This document shows, piece after piece, positions 45,609-57,302 of a stretch of DNA of 64,000 nucleotides. Made by a program: the position numbers and the translations under genes. The notes beneath the pieces are model-generated. The model saw only the letters and a list, made by a program, of their open reading frames with translations. It made no database searches and had not been told where the DNA came from. Source of the DNA: Ectobius pallidus. Taxonomy: Eukaryota; Arthropoda; Insecta; Blattodea; Ectobiidae. The DNA lies in assembly GCA_964059195.1 (NCBI GenBank), contig CAXKWD010000006.1, forward strand, positions 135,778,039-135,842,038. The letters are read 5' to 3'. Numbering within the stretch: position 1 is the stretch's first letter; each line of letters starts with the position of its first letter.

Positions 45609-45710
45609 TGCAGAGATGATTTTCTGAAGGAGATGAAATTAAGGAATAATTTAAGGGTTTATGTTGATTGTGATCATGATTACAATTATGCCTAAGGGTG
45701 TATAATAATT
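45220..45710. repeat. Microsatellite-rich inverted repeat
   Basis: (AAT)n runs at 45222-45260 and 45355-45402 and (ATT)n at 45560-45606 surround a unique block. That block, 'ccttaatttcatctccttca' plus 'gaacatcatctc', appears at 45312-45350 and again at 45455-45490. It appears inverted at 45608-45650. Larger arms (45262-45350 and 45608-45700) extend through 'aatcatgatcacagtcaaca'. Confidence 0.8.
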
Positions 45711-46059
45711 GATATATTAATTACATCAGCTACTGTTCAGTGTAATGTATACACTATGACGCATTACTAGGGTGACAATTCCCTGGGGCCATGTACGTTC
45801 CCAACCCACAGGGTTGACAAGATTCTATTTGTGTTGTCGGATCTGTGGTTACTGTGGGAATTAAGCCGCCGGTTTATAAATGATTTCCGCAATGCAAATT
45901 CCACAAGTGTGTCTGTGAAACACACACAAAAAACACGCAGGTTAAAGAGGATATTCAACTTCAATTTTCTCTTTTAATCTCCTTCCTTTGGTGTGAAATC
46001 TTGGAATTCGCTTTACAACATAAATCGCAGCAACAAATTTAGAACTAAAGTGATATTAA

Positions 46060-46480
46060 AATAGGGTGACCATATTTTAAAAATAAAAACAATAAAAAAT
46101 CTGATGTGAAAAGTCACATAACTTCCTCTGCCTAAATAAAATTTAACCTCTTAGTATAATATAATTATTATGTATGGCATTCTCTTCAAGTAAATTGGTT
46201 GTAAAAATGAAAGGAATCGCATCGCATCCCCGAAGGTTACATAACCCAAATAAAATATGATTAATGTACTCTCGTAACTGTCCATACTTCAAGCACGGCC
46301 AATACATTTTTCTCACTTCATATTCTGATATAGAACAAGAGGCCATATTTCAAAGAGCACGTATTCAGAGTGGGTAGCTTAGGCTATAAATACCCTTCAG
46401 AGATTTTTTTCGAAAAAAGTTTCAAATAAAAGTTTTAGCTCCTGGTATAAGCGACTGCATATTTGTATGCTTTCAATTTT
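46060..46480 (-). repeat. Copy of the 'ACTTCCTCTG' dispersed repeat family, minus orientation
   Basis: 'ctgatgtgaaaagtcacata' and 'acttcctctgcc' at its start are the reverse of 60965-61000. Then come 'gcatcgcatccccgaaggtt', 'cttcaagcacggccaataca' and 'cgaaaaaagtttcaaataaa'. This copy shows what the repeat at 17740/19384 looked like before the PLE insertion. Confidence 0.65.
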
Positions 46481-47281
46481 ATTTTTTTTCAAAATTAGAG
46501 GAATATTGTTGACGTTAGAAATTTTAATATTCTAGCTATTCCACTTATTCCTTCACATATGCTGTTCAAACTTTCTCAAGAAACCATGGTCTAAAAATCA
46601 ATAGTTTCATAAATAGGTTATGCAGTGTCAGGCACGATTTAAAATTAATTTGTTTTGACAGTCTGTACATCAACCTTTTGTGTTTCTGAATAAAGGCCTC
46701 ACACCAAAACGTATGTGTCGCTGGTCATCAACGCAATCAGATTACTTTGTAATCTGTGTATTGATCAAACGCAAAATCGTTATAAACACACGTCGTTTGC
46801 TATTTATTTTCCTCCACCCAGACAAAGGCTCGGTTGGGATGTTTAATCGACCAGAACATCACAATAGATTGTTCCCCAGAATTAGTAATGCAATTTGTAG
46901 CATCCCATTTCAGAGTGGTGTCCTTATTCCATGGTTTCATGGTTACAGGAGGGTCACAAAAGGACCAAAAATTAATTACTCCGTCCGTTCCACATTATGG
47001 TATAGACACAAGAGTAATGCTAGGCTTTACTGCGCATGTGCTTCTGAATGTGGTCTGATTTTATTGTAGTCTGTGATTTCTAGTCAGACGTTCACTGCGC
47101 ATACAACCCTTACAAAGTATTAAGATACAGAGCTGAGAATGGACGTTAGTCAAGTGGACACCCGTAGTGTCTTTGCTGTAAGTAAATAGTGTGAGTAAAC
47201 ACTCACATAACCAAGGTAGCCTAAATGTGTGTAGAAACTCCAGAGCAAACCAATTTACAACAGAATGTCGTATTGCCATTC

Positions 47282-47475
47282 TACTACTCTTTCTCTCTCT
47301 TTCTCTCTTTTTCTTTCTTTCTTTCTTTCTCTTTTTCTTTCTTTCTTTCTTTCTCTCTCTCTTTTTTCGTTTTCTTTCTCTCTTTTACTCTTTTTATTTC
47401 TTTCTCTTTCTGTCTTTCTCTTTCTCTCTTTCCCTTTCTCTTTCTCTTTGTCTTTGTCTTTGTCTTTCTCTTTCT
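47282..47475 (+). repeat. Pyrimidine-rich (CTTT/CT)n tract
   Basis: About 195 bases of almost pure C and T. All Ser/Leu/Phe frames (+) and Lys/Glu/Arg frames (-) predicted here are composition artefacts. Confidence 0.9.
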
Positions 47476-47974
47476 CGCGTATTTCATGCTTGTTTAAATA
47501 CGTGGACGAATTACAGACTTAGCTTACTAACCAGAGCATTAGTGTTGTAGAAGTTTGCAATAACAAAAGCTAAAGATAAAATTATCCCTGCCCAAAGCCT
47601 TGGGTGTGATTTTGTTCGTTGACGTAGAAAAAACCACAGGAAAGCGAATTCCCTGTCCAGCTTTGTCAACTACAAACCCCTTTGGACGCTCAGTCTATAA
47701 TTACACCGCAGTTGGAAAGTCCTTGCAATCGCGTTACAGCAAAATATCATATATCGAAAAGAAAAACAAAAAGCAATATCCTGTTTGGTGACAACGATAT
47801 ATAGGCTATTCTAATTATAAAAATAAAATCTTTCCGATTCACTTCCTGGCATTTCTATTACATGTCCCCTCCATTAAGTCTTCATTCTGTATAATACAAA
47901 CATATTTCTGATGTAAATCTATGTATGTAAGTGTATTTTATTCAGATACGTTCATAGAAATTCAAGCATTAGAT

Positions 47975-48437
47975 CAGACGTTCTCAAAGTGTGGTCCACG
48001 GACCCCTGGGAGTCCGCAGGCATGGTTTGAGGGGTCCGCGGGAGATTTTTAAGTATTGAATATTGAAGTAGATTTAAGGCTGAAATTTTAAAAAATAAAA
48101 CCCAATATTTCAGAGATTGTCAAAAGCAAAAAACACTATCCTTCTCACTGAAATTAGGGGTATTTTACTATATAAATGTTCCATTGGTAATTTTTTTATA
48201 TAATTAAGAGTCCTGTTGTTTTGCAATTGAATTCCATGTTAGAAATAAGAAAATTTATCAAAACAAACCGACTGCTTTCTTTTTCTATCCTATAGCTTTT
48301 CGTTTTTAATTAAATATATTTCAAATGGTTATTACTACAAAATTATTAAAAATAGTAATGGCTCTTTTTTAGGGGTCCGCAATGAAAACATTGACAATTA
48401 AAGGGGTCCTCGAATAAAGGAAGTTTGAGAACCCCTG
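47975..48437. mobile_element. 463-bp hAT MITE with near-exact 8-bp duplication
   Basis: The left end CAGACGTTCTCAAAGTGTGG and right end 'gaagtttgagaacccctg' are imperfect inverted copies. CATTAGAT (47967-47974) and CTTTAGAT (48438-48445) flank it, 7 of 8 matching. Internal 'ggggtccgc' blocks recur near both ends, as in other hAT MITEs. Confidence 0.85.
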
Positions 48438-49437
48438 CTTTAGATCACATCCACATCCCCATGCATATGATAGAAGAAACCAAACAAATCTTTTATTGTA
48501 CCTAAACGTTTCACAATAAATTGTACGTATTAAAGACAGCTCTAGTTTTCTTCCCAGATTATTCACTTCCGTTGTTAAAAATAACGCTGAATTAATGAAT
48601 GTAAACAAATACCAATTTAAGAGAATAGTTAAGTTAATTGCATATACATATTTTTCATAATCTTCATTACATACAGACATGCAAATAATGTGATTTCAAT
48701 TGATAAACATTAATTCACAATACTGACGAAAGGAAATAATAGGCCTGTAGCTCTGATGCTATTCGGTCCATTATACAAGAGCATCTAGCCTATCCCAGTC
48801 AATTCTCTCGTCTCTTCATGCCAAGTACAACACTCTGGAATACTAGAATACATGCGAATCTGAAATGCTTTTCTGTATGAGATTTTTTAACACAGTTATA
48901 GCATGAGCGTTAAATTTTGAATCATAACTAGGACCAGAATTTTAAACCTACTGTCCGAAGTTAAGCAAGCCTGTAAAGTGCCAGATGGGTAATTGGCTAC
49001 ATTTTATAAACTATTAAGTTTTAGACTACGGTACCATGAAAGAGTTTTATCAGCGTATGTGAAGGAGTAAGTGGAATATCTACACCCGAGACGAGCTAAA
49101 AAAGAAACATGAAGTAAACAAAAACCAATATGTCTGTCTCACTCTTAAGTATTACGAGTACTGTGCTAGAGTGAGACAGATGAACTGGTTTTTGTTTACT
49201 TCAGGTTTCCTTATTAGAACAGTCAGACTTTAGGATGTTAACAGAACGAAATTACAACCAATTTTTCATGTCAACAGTATTCTTTTACTTTTGTACAAAA
49301 GAATCTGAAGGCGTACAAATAGGCCTACATTGTCAAACCTTTCGAAGTTTTTTTTAAGGGTAAAATATGAAAATTTGAACTTTTTGGAAATTTCTCATCG
49401 GTTATAAGCTATAAGCTATAAATGTGCACAAATTTCA

Positions 49438-50038
49438 GGTTCCTAGCTCGTGTGAAAGTGGGTTACCATCAAAGTAGGGTGTGTTCCCCATCGCTGTGGC
49501 AGAGCTATGTATGACAATGACATGCTAATATCTGGAAGCCAAGCAGAAGTTTTTCTCAGTATTGCAAAGAAAGAGATAATTCTCAGTGAATCAGAAGATG
49601 GAGCAACTATCCTGGATCTGCATGCTGGTGCCAAGGATGTATTCAAGAGACTAATTTCACATTTTACAAGACTTTGAAGACCAAGGTTCAGCATGGGTAG
49701 CTCATCGATTTGGAATTAAACCTAGCATGCTGTTCCTGGGACATTCCACTCTTCTCTCACGACTGACAGCGACACCTAAAATTACCATACTTGATGAGTA
49801 CTGGCTTCCATACGGAAACTTTCCAATAATTTCATTACATCATGCTCCTATACCTCGCTGATTATGGACGATATATTAAGGGAGGCCGATTTGGCTTTAT
49901 TGATACAGATAATACAAAGAGAACAGTGAAGACAAGGAAAGCACGATTCTCTATGTTTACATTTAGCTCAGAGAATCTACTTCAGCAACTAGATGTCATG
50001 TTGTGTCAGTCACTCAAATTGTAAACAAGTAATAGCAA
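49438..50038 (+). pseudogene. Broken coding remnant of an unidentified gene, with poly(A) signal
   Basis: Three consecutive frames carry protein-like sequence. Frame one (about 49465-49675) gives YDNDMLISGSQAEVFLSIAK and later DGATILDLHAGAKDVFKRLI. Frame two (49673-49858) gives FEDQGSAWVAHRFGIKPSML and TILDEYWLPYGNFPIISL. Frame three (49842-50024) gives YLADYGRYIKGGRFGFIDTD and ends SENLLQQLDVMLCQSLKL before TAA. AATAAA follows at 50068. A 2-base loss at 'agactttgaa' would explain the first shift. The dense, well-mixed amino acid use shows real coding ancestry. It is either a processed pseudogene or a damaged 3' exon. I do not recognise the family. Confidence 0.6.
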
Positions 50039-50067
50039 ATGTTTGTTTTTGTACATTTATCTATGCC

Positions 50068-50073
50068 AATAAA
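50068..50073 (+). terminator. AATAAA polyadenylation signal of the coding remnant
   Basis: Lies about 44 bases after the TAA stop at 50022-50024, a usual distance for a short 3' UTR. Confidence 0.45.
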
Positions 50074-50090
50074 TATGTAGGCTTACAATA

Positions 50091-50425
50091 GAACTCCAAT
50101 ATTAGGCCTACCCGAACTCGAACAATCCGGATCGCTTTGAGGCCGTATTCAAGTGGTTTTTGCAGCAGTGAACATTGGGAAATCTTCTTTCAGGGCCGGT
50201 TATTTGCGAAAAAGCAAAACTTTTAACCAACAAAATCGACAGTTTGTCAGCAAATCAACTGACTGACTGATATGTTCGAGAAGTGACACTTTATGTAAGT
50301 ACAGTACTATACAATTTAGATGTTTTTTTTAAATAAATTGCCTTCTTTCATGATTTATCCAATTATCTGGATATTTGATTATCCCAATCGGGTCGGGTCC
50401 CAATTAATCCGGATAATTAGAGTTC
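50091..50425. mobile_element. pogo/Tigger-like MITE flanked by TA
   Basis: The left end GAACTCCAATATTAGG is inverted at 'ataattagagttc' on the right, with TA outside each (50089-50090 and 50426-50427). 'aatccggat' occurs near both ends. TA targets and ends of this type ('TAGAACTC...ATCCGG') fit the pogo/Tigger branch of the Tc1/mariner superfamily. No transposase is seen. It begins directly after the poly(A) signal of the remnant at 50068. Confidence 0.6.
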
Positions 50426-50439
50426 TACCGTATTTAAAA

Positions 50440-50870
50440 AAAAAAATTTAAAAAATTGTCATTGCAAAGTACGTGGAGGAAGAGGAGAAATAAGAGAAGT
50501 AGAAAACTAAGAGGGGAGAAAAGGAGAGGATGATACGAATGAGAAAAAGGCTCAAGAAGAAGGAAACAGAGATAGTCTGAAGGAAGTAGACCAAGGAAAA
50601 ATAAAACATGAGGTAGAAGGTAGGAAACGACAGAACTTAAAGCGACAGTAAGAGCAGAAGAAGTAAAGGAAGAAAGAATACTGCATTTCATCTGGCTAAA
50701 TTGCATTTCATACGTATCTCCAGATAATGAAAGAAGATTCGTGTTAAGCCCCCCCCCCCCCATAGTTTCGATTTTCTCCGGCCTACAAGTCATTAGCAGG
50801 GACAATATCCATATAAAAGAGCAATTCATCTTGTCCAAGCGAGTCCCTTTCACTCAACCTCAAGCCAGAT
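50440..50870. other. Purine-rich low-complexity tract; no gene accepted
   Basis: The 139-codon minus frame across this GA-rich tract is mostly Leu/Phe/Ser and is not accepted as a gene. A run of ten or eleven C lies at about 50751. Confidence 0.5.
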
Positions 50871-52240
50871 GATTCTTCCCCTCCTCTTGTTAATATCGAT
50901 TGACACTTGACTCTCTTCTCAGAGACCTCGCTGTTTCTTGCGTGATAACTTTCGCCATCTCCCGTCTGTTGTTAAATGCTAGCTTACTAATTAAACTACA
51001 GTTACGTGAATGCTAAATGTTCTCTTTTCTTTGTAATAACTCTATGCAGCATGCTATTTCTGAAGCGTTTTGCAGCTATTCACAAATTCTCAATCAATAC
51101 CTAGTCTAGGTTTCATAGAATAATTATTATTTAATCGGTCATTTCAGAATGGGGATAGGACGTAAAATCTTACATTTGGGGTAATTAATAAAATCTGTTT
51201 TTAATATCAGGTGAAATTTACTCCGTAAAATACACTAACAATAGAAAATAATCGACAAACAATAGTTTCGTGGCCTAGATCCTGAACTCCTGATATGACT
51301 TCGAAGCTGAAAGGAGTATAAATAAAGCTGGATTTTAAAATGTTTCCTTCTTCCATTAACAGTCATATAACTTTTTATTAAGTTTATAAATAGGGAAGAT
51401 GTCCGACATCTCAAACAGTATTCTAGATTTTTCATAGAACCAGTAGTAAGTCCTAAGTCTTATTCTTTTTCTACGATGAGTTGTTAAAAATAAGTTGTAT
51501 GAAAAAAGTGAAATTTGAAACTTTTGAATATTTAACACTAGAAAACAAACTAAATTGCATTAATGACAATATATTTAGTGGAATTATAATTAATTTCACC
51601 ATTACTAATTACTTTTTGCATTTTAACCATTACTGCTACTAAAGAAATCTCCCAACATATTCTGATAATGATTTTATGCTATTTTGAAGTAAACTCCCAC
51701 TTGAAAAATAATACACAACCATGACGTAATAAGAGAGTACAAGAACATACAAATTAAAAATGAATTATCACTTTTCCGAATCATTTGTTCAGTTTTTTTT
51801 TCAGCGTATTGTTAGATATTCATCTGAAAGCACGTCTCTACCGATTCCTGCAATGAATGCGATGTCATATGCGTTGAGAATGAGCAGACTTGTCCTATTT
51901 CTCTATGGAAATATGTGAATAGGTCTAGAGAGAACAATGGCACTCTTAACTCATTTTCGTGTTTTTTGCAGTGACATTTTTAATTTATACCCTTCAGTAA
52001 TGTTAATCGGAATTTTGTAGGAAGCTGAAAAGCCATGATTCATGGTTACGATAAAAGATTTTCAGTTCAAATTGTAAAAATAATATAGCCTAATCTTCCT
52101 CGTAGGCCATTTTTCAATGGAAGAGTGACTTTCCAAACGGTGCGAAGTAATTTAGAAACTATTTTCCCTTTTATAATTTAACGTTATGATGTCCCATGCA
52201 TCTATACAGGAATACACTTGAATAACCCAGTTCTCCTAAA
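50871..52240. other. AT-rich stretch; repeat fragment at 51265-51335
   Basis: Apart from the fragment shared with 31280-31345, nothing recognisable was found. Confidence 0.45.
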
Positions 52241-52249
52241 TGTCAAAGG

Positions 52250-52680
52250 AAAAAAAAAGTTTTTAATTTGAGTAGGAATTGTATTAAATAGTTTAAATGA
52301 TGTATATTCAAAACTTTTCTGAGTAAGGGTATATTTACATTTACGAATATATAAATTTCAATTTCCACATGTGACGTAACTGTGAATTTGAGAGTGAGTT
52401 GTGAAGCTATTTACATGTTTCCTGACATAGATGAGAGAGGCTAAAAGCAAACATTGAGGGTACTGTACGAATACCAGTTTTAATAAAACGTTGTTTACAG
52501 TGATCACCTGGCTTAGCTCCACATATTAACTAAAAGCTCTTTTCTGAAGTATAAATAATCGTTGTGAAGAGAAGTGGTTACCCCACAATAATATACCATA
52601 GTTCAGATGACTATGGATATTATGTTCATAGTAAACAGTAACAAGAGTTTCTGGAGATACACTGTTCTTTTAGGATTTTA
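52250..52680 (-). pseudogene. LINE C-terminal relic, minus strand
   Basis: Read right to left, 52645-52535 gives YYEHNIHSHLNYGILLWGNH followed by FSSQRLFILQKRAF. After frame changes, 'HCKQRFIKTGIRTVPSMFAF', 'YVRKHVNSFTTHS' and 'SFKLFNTIPTQIKN' follow. The sequence 'HLNYGIxxWGN....RLFxLQKRAxR' and the later 'LPSLFxFxxLxYVKKH' type segment are the conserved tail of Jockey/CR1-like LINEs. Several shifts and stops make it inactive. It belongs to a similar group as 33830-34790. Confidence 0.75.
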
Positions 52681-52689
52681 ATCATATAC

Positions 52690-55380
52690 ACTTTTGCCCC
52701 AATATTGACATAGGCTTCGATAGAGTCAATCTTATAAAAAAAAAAAACTTTTTATCTGAAGGATTTATTATTATTATTTTGTCAGTCAAGATGACTTCAA
52801 AGTGGGCACTGGTAACAGATCTGTTTATTGGACACTTTTATGTAGCATCAGGTAGAGATCAGTCCATCAGGATGAGAGGTCTGGTACCGGTGTGGGGAGA
52901 GTGAGTGGAAAGGAAGTATTCCATTCCACTGCATTGCACGGAACCAAGAGCATATGTGATGTATTACGAAAATAACTCTTATAAAATATTGCCTACTTTC
53001 GGTTTGGTATGTAATGCAAACTGTTCAATTAAACATTTATAAATTACTAAACGGTTCCACAACATTTTTTCCAAAGCTTGGTAAGTCAAGTGACTTAGCA
53101 TAGTTTAGATTTAGAACATACGAAAATGTTTAACAGCATTGTTACCGAGCACAACATAAATAATTTCCAAAAACTAGATAGACAACTGACTGTCATATAT
53201 TCAAGAAGAATTATATTTTTAATGACTATTGCTGGAAAAAAAAAAAATTCGGCATAAGTGTACATATTTTAACAGATGACAACAGTGTGTTTTTAAAATC
53301 AGTGTGATTAAATCTGTATCAGTGTATATATTTTAATGGTTAGGTTTTAGTTGAATACATATAGCACTTTGCTATCTTAAATGTGATTGTATTGTATGTG
53401 ACTATATAATTTTATATCCAACTTATATTTTATGACATAGTGATATATAAATAGGAATGTATAAGTGCATAAATCTAGTAAATATTATAATGTTATAGGG
53501 CTTTATGACGTTGCATCTATTGAACTTTTGGTCCATTGGGTTTGTGGTTAGGTGGATAAGTCATTTCATAATAACAAATAAATTTTATCAATAAAGCTCA
53601 CTTTCCATAATGCGTTCACTACCGAAATATTCTTTCAGTACCTTCAAAATATTTGCATTTAGAAACTATCATGTTTCCTGGAAGAAGAAAAAATAGCTTC
53701 TTTGACTTAGCACCATTTGGAAAGTCATTTTTCAATATTATCAGCATGTTAAAATACGTTCCATTGTGATTCATGCTCCCTGCCAATTTCTTATTTATTC
53801 TCATTAAGTAGGCCTATTTAACCTTTTCACTACTATTCGAGTACATATTCGAGGACATACACACATGTTGCTGAAACGTATATTTATGTTAAAATCTGTA
53901 CATCAAATTTCAGAGTCGAACACAATACTTCCTCTACCTACTTATCTATAGTGCGGACAGAGGAAGTAAAAAGAGAAATACATAAAATATATTATCTTTT
54001 CTCTTTTAAAGCCACTCGCTAATCGTAAAAAAGGACAAAATTATTCTTCACCATAATTTTTTTTCTTACAGAATTCTTTAATTAAAGAATTCACAGGATG
54101 ACTTTCACTTTTAAAAACTGCCGCCGCCGCGTTAATATCCACACTGTATTCTGTTGCAAAATAAAATTCACAAAATCTTTCATTAAATCACTTCTAAACC
54201 TAATCTGTTGGTAGTGCCTTTGTTTAAGATATATTTAACTAGTTTTGAGCCATCGGATTTTAGCCTATCACAGCTAAACTTCACTGAAATCTACTTTTAT
54301 TCAGTTTTATTTTAGGGAGTGTGGATTAAATTCAGCGAAATCTGTCACTTTGCAAGAGATATCGATTCTCCCTATGTGTTACCTCGAATGTGCAACCTGG
54401 AATAATTTAACACAACCCAAAATCGCTTTTCTAAAAATAATAGTTTAGCATCGATTTTCTTTGTAGCGGATCCAAAATACAAAGTGGGGGTCATCGTAAC
54501 GGTAGATATGCTTAAGATATTTATGTGATACGATCATTATAGAAGAGCATACGTTTCAAGAAGGAAAAGGATAACTATAATTAAATTATGATGCTATCAA
54601 ATATATATATATATCTTTTTCTGTTCTTTACGGTAACTCATATAAAAATCGCTCCTTTATCTCCTTCTGGGCTTGATAATAGTTTTATTATTCTCCTTTT
54701 AAAACAGTTATACTTATTTATAAAATCCATTTAAGTCTAATATAACTATTATGAAAAATATCTATCCTTCATAACTGTTTAGAATAGCTGATTCCTAATA
54801 ATTGTCTTACCTTAATTCTTAAATTTAATATACTCAACACTGAACAAATTTACAAACAAAATGACAAACTTTACAAAATCTTACACGTTTATTTTCTTTG
54901 AAAGCCCCTGGTGAGCAAAGCTCGTGTTTAGGGGCTGCAATTATCATACCTATTAATAAAAGATAATATAGAAATGTATAAATACAGAACAAATTAATAT
55001 AGCGCCTATAACTTAATAGTTCATGAACGCTACCGAGTATTGTTAACTGTGTGAACCTGTTAAGTTCTTACAGCGGTCGAACATCGTACGACTTTCTAGG
55101 TTATTTTGATTTGTAAATTATTTTAAAATGAAAATAATTTCAGCTCACTTGTGCTTAGAATAGCAATCGAAATACATTTCGGCAATTTCTTATTGAAGCG
55201 GAATTCAGGTCCTCTTAGTTGGCAACAATTTGTCTGGAAACAATGGAACGTACCAGAAACATCTGCGTATATTAAATTGTGATCTAGTGAATAAATTTAT
55301 AATATAAATATCGCTTGAAGTTTATGAGAGGCAAATAATATTTAAAAATCCTTCGCTATGATAAGGAGTTGAATGGAGAG
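52690..55380. other. AT-rich stretch without a recognisable gene
   Basis: Only a fragment at about 53870-53960 ('cacaatacttcctctaccta' with 'gacagaggaagtaaaaag') belongs to the ACTTCCTCTG repeat family. No exon-like pattern was seen. Confidence 0.45.
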
Positions 55381-55500
55381 AAATGAAGTTCGTAAGTAAT
55401 GTTTTGAGAATATTGCTTGTATATGAATGCTTGTATATCTATAATGTTTTGAGGCCTACTATTAATAAATTTCATTTTTCTTCTTTGAGGGATGTAGTAA

Positions 55501-55741
55501 TTAAGGAGTTAGTGCGTAACGTTTCGCCTTATACCCTCAAAATAATATCGATAAACCAAGATCAGCAGTAGCCTCAGATATTTATTGTTAATAATATTGT
55601 TTATTGTTAATATTGTTAATGATTCACAACTCAGAACTGGTTATATTATATTAACAATAAATATCTGAGGCTACTGATGATCTTGGTTTTTCGATAATAT
55701 TTTGAAGGTATAAGGCGTAACATTACCCACTAACTCCTTAA
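55501..55741. mobile_element. Palindromic MITE, arms of about 90 bp
   Basis: Arm 55501-55590 ('ttaaggagttagtgcgtaac' to 'cagatatttattgtta') is reverse complementary to 55650-55741. A loop of about 60 bases lies between. It shares the arm segment 'ccttataccctcaaaa' with the palindrome at 37120-37310, so the two are one family. Confidence 0.75.
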
Positions 55742-55859
55742 ACTAAGTACTGTTTTGGCTTACGTTTGTGCTTGATCTGAAACATAACTGCCGGTATCTA
55801 CATTATGGACAAAATTTTCATTGTTGAATTAGTTATTTATGCTATTTTGAATATTGTAA

Positions 55860-56120
55860 ATGATTAATAGGCATACGATGATAGTATTAGTAGTAGTATG
55901 AATAATAGTATTTGTATGGTTAAATTGAAGGAAATGAATAATTATACTTTGTACAAAAGGGACGAGAATGACGGTGGCATCTGGGAATATCCTCTATAAA
56001 CTCTGTAACTTGATTACACATCATTTTTTTTACCTTAACTTAGTTCTTTTAAACAATGTTTAAGACTCAAAATAACATAAAAACAGTTAAACCATTTTAC
56101 AAAATAAATTTAAAATGGGA
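55860..56120 (-). repeat. Dispersed repeat shared, inverted, with 43530-43850
   Basis: Blocks 'tttgtacaaaagggacgaga', 'ggcatctgggaatatcctct' and 'aatgtttaagactcaaaata' correspond to the other copy. Confidence 0.65.
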
Positions 56121-56984
56121 AGCTCAAAATTATAAACAAACAGAATTCCATTTCACATATTTATAAATAGAAATACGTGGAAGAAACTAAGATAAATGAA
56201 AGGCAAAACATTAAATTCGATTATGAATATTTTCAACTTAAATTGATTGACACTATATTTTATAAAATCAGGATTCCCACCAATTAGAGAATTATTTTCT
56301 GCCCCTGTCCCTGTTTTTGCCCCTATACATAATACGTTGCTTCTTACCGTGTCAGTATTAATTATAAATACAGTATAAGAAGATTCTGTATCTCTTTACA
56401 GTTTACACGTGGCAGTATGTCACTATCAACATTGATATTGATTTATTAATCTCTTATGCTAATTTTTGTCTGCCTTTATCCTTGTAACAAACGCCTTTCT
56501 ATATTAAATTACAGTACTGCTTTGTTTGAAAGAAGATTGCAAAAACTAATTTCCTTTTACGCTTGAAGGAGCTTTGAACAATGAGAACTTCACAGATATA
56601 ATACAGCCGCAGAATTTGTTTGAATGAAGTGGGCTATACTCTGCGTTTTCTCAATGCATCAGATTCAGGACAAAGGATATAGAATTAATTATTTAGTGCT
56701 TTGTATGGCGTTTTTGCGAAAATAAATCATAACAGAAGATTTTGTCGTAATATTTAATGAATAAGGAAGGGGGTATGAGTATCTATTGCCTTCACAAACT
56801 ATTGCTGCATTATAAAAGGCATAGGTCACAACCGAGCGTTGTTCAGCATGGACAAATAAAAAGAAGATCGGAGGAAAAGATGTAAATTTCAATACTTTTA
56901 CTTTTGATTAATATTTTGACTATATTATTTTTTCTGTAAAAATGACTTAGGGATAGTTTACTCGTATACTAATAGTTATTCAAA

Positions 56985-57302
56985 TACCTCAATCTCAACC
57001 TTTTTTTATTTACTCAGCCTAGGCCTTTCGGTCTCATACAGCCATCTTCACGGTCTCTTATTTTGTTTAGATACATTTTAAAAGATGAAGAATAAAGGTG
57101 TCATTGTAGATAAAATCACTACAGCTTAACACAGAAAAATAAAGAAGTGAATTTTACCGATGTTTTTAAGAACTTTTAAGTTTTAGTGACTTATCGGCAA
57201 TGCCACCTTTATTAAAATTTCTTCACTCTTTTTAAATGTAACTCTACGAAGTAAGATGCCCTGAAGATAGGCTGAGTAAATTTAAAAAGGTTGAGATTGA
57301 AT
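56985..57302. repeat. Inverted terminal-repeat fragment of Penelope type with hammerhead-like motif
   Basis: The left edge 'caatctcaacctttttt' is inverted at 'aaaggttgagattga' (57287-57301). Arms extend inward through 'actcagcctaggcc' and 'gctgagtaaa', and further through 'ttttaaaagatgaag' and 'cttcactctttttaaa'. The minus strand has TGAAGATGGC...ACCGAAA (57050-57024). The + strand has CTGAAGATAG (57261) with the hairpin deleted. The same family occurs at 21224-21360. Confidence 0.6.

Noticed and set aside
46680..47069. 129-codon plus-strand frame
   Set aside because: A second frame is open across the same bases, and neither has recognisable motifs or splice context; I treat it as chance or an old unrecognised relic.
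47191..47550. Overlapping Ser/Leu/Phe-rich and Lys/Glu-rich frames
   Set aside because: A 195-bp pyrimidine tract keeps all frames open on both strands.
50434..50853. 139-codon minus frame with hydrophobic stretches that could look like membrane segments
   Set aside because: It is the complement of a GA-rich low-complexity tract; no conserved pattern is visible.
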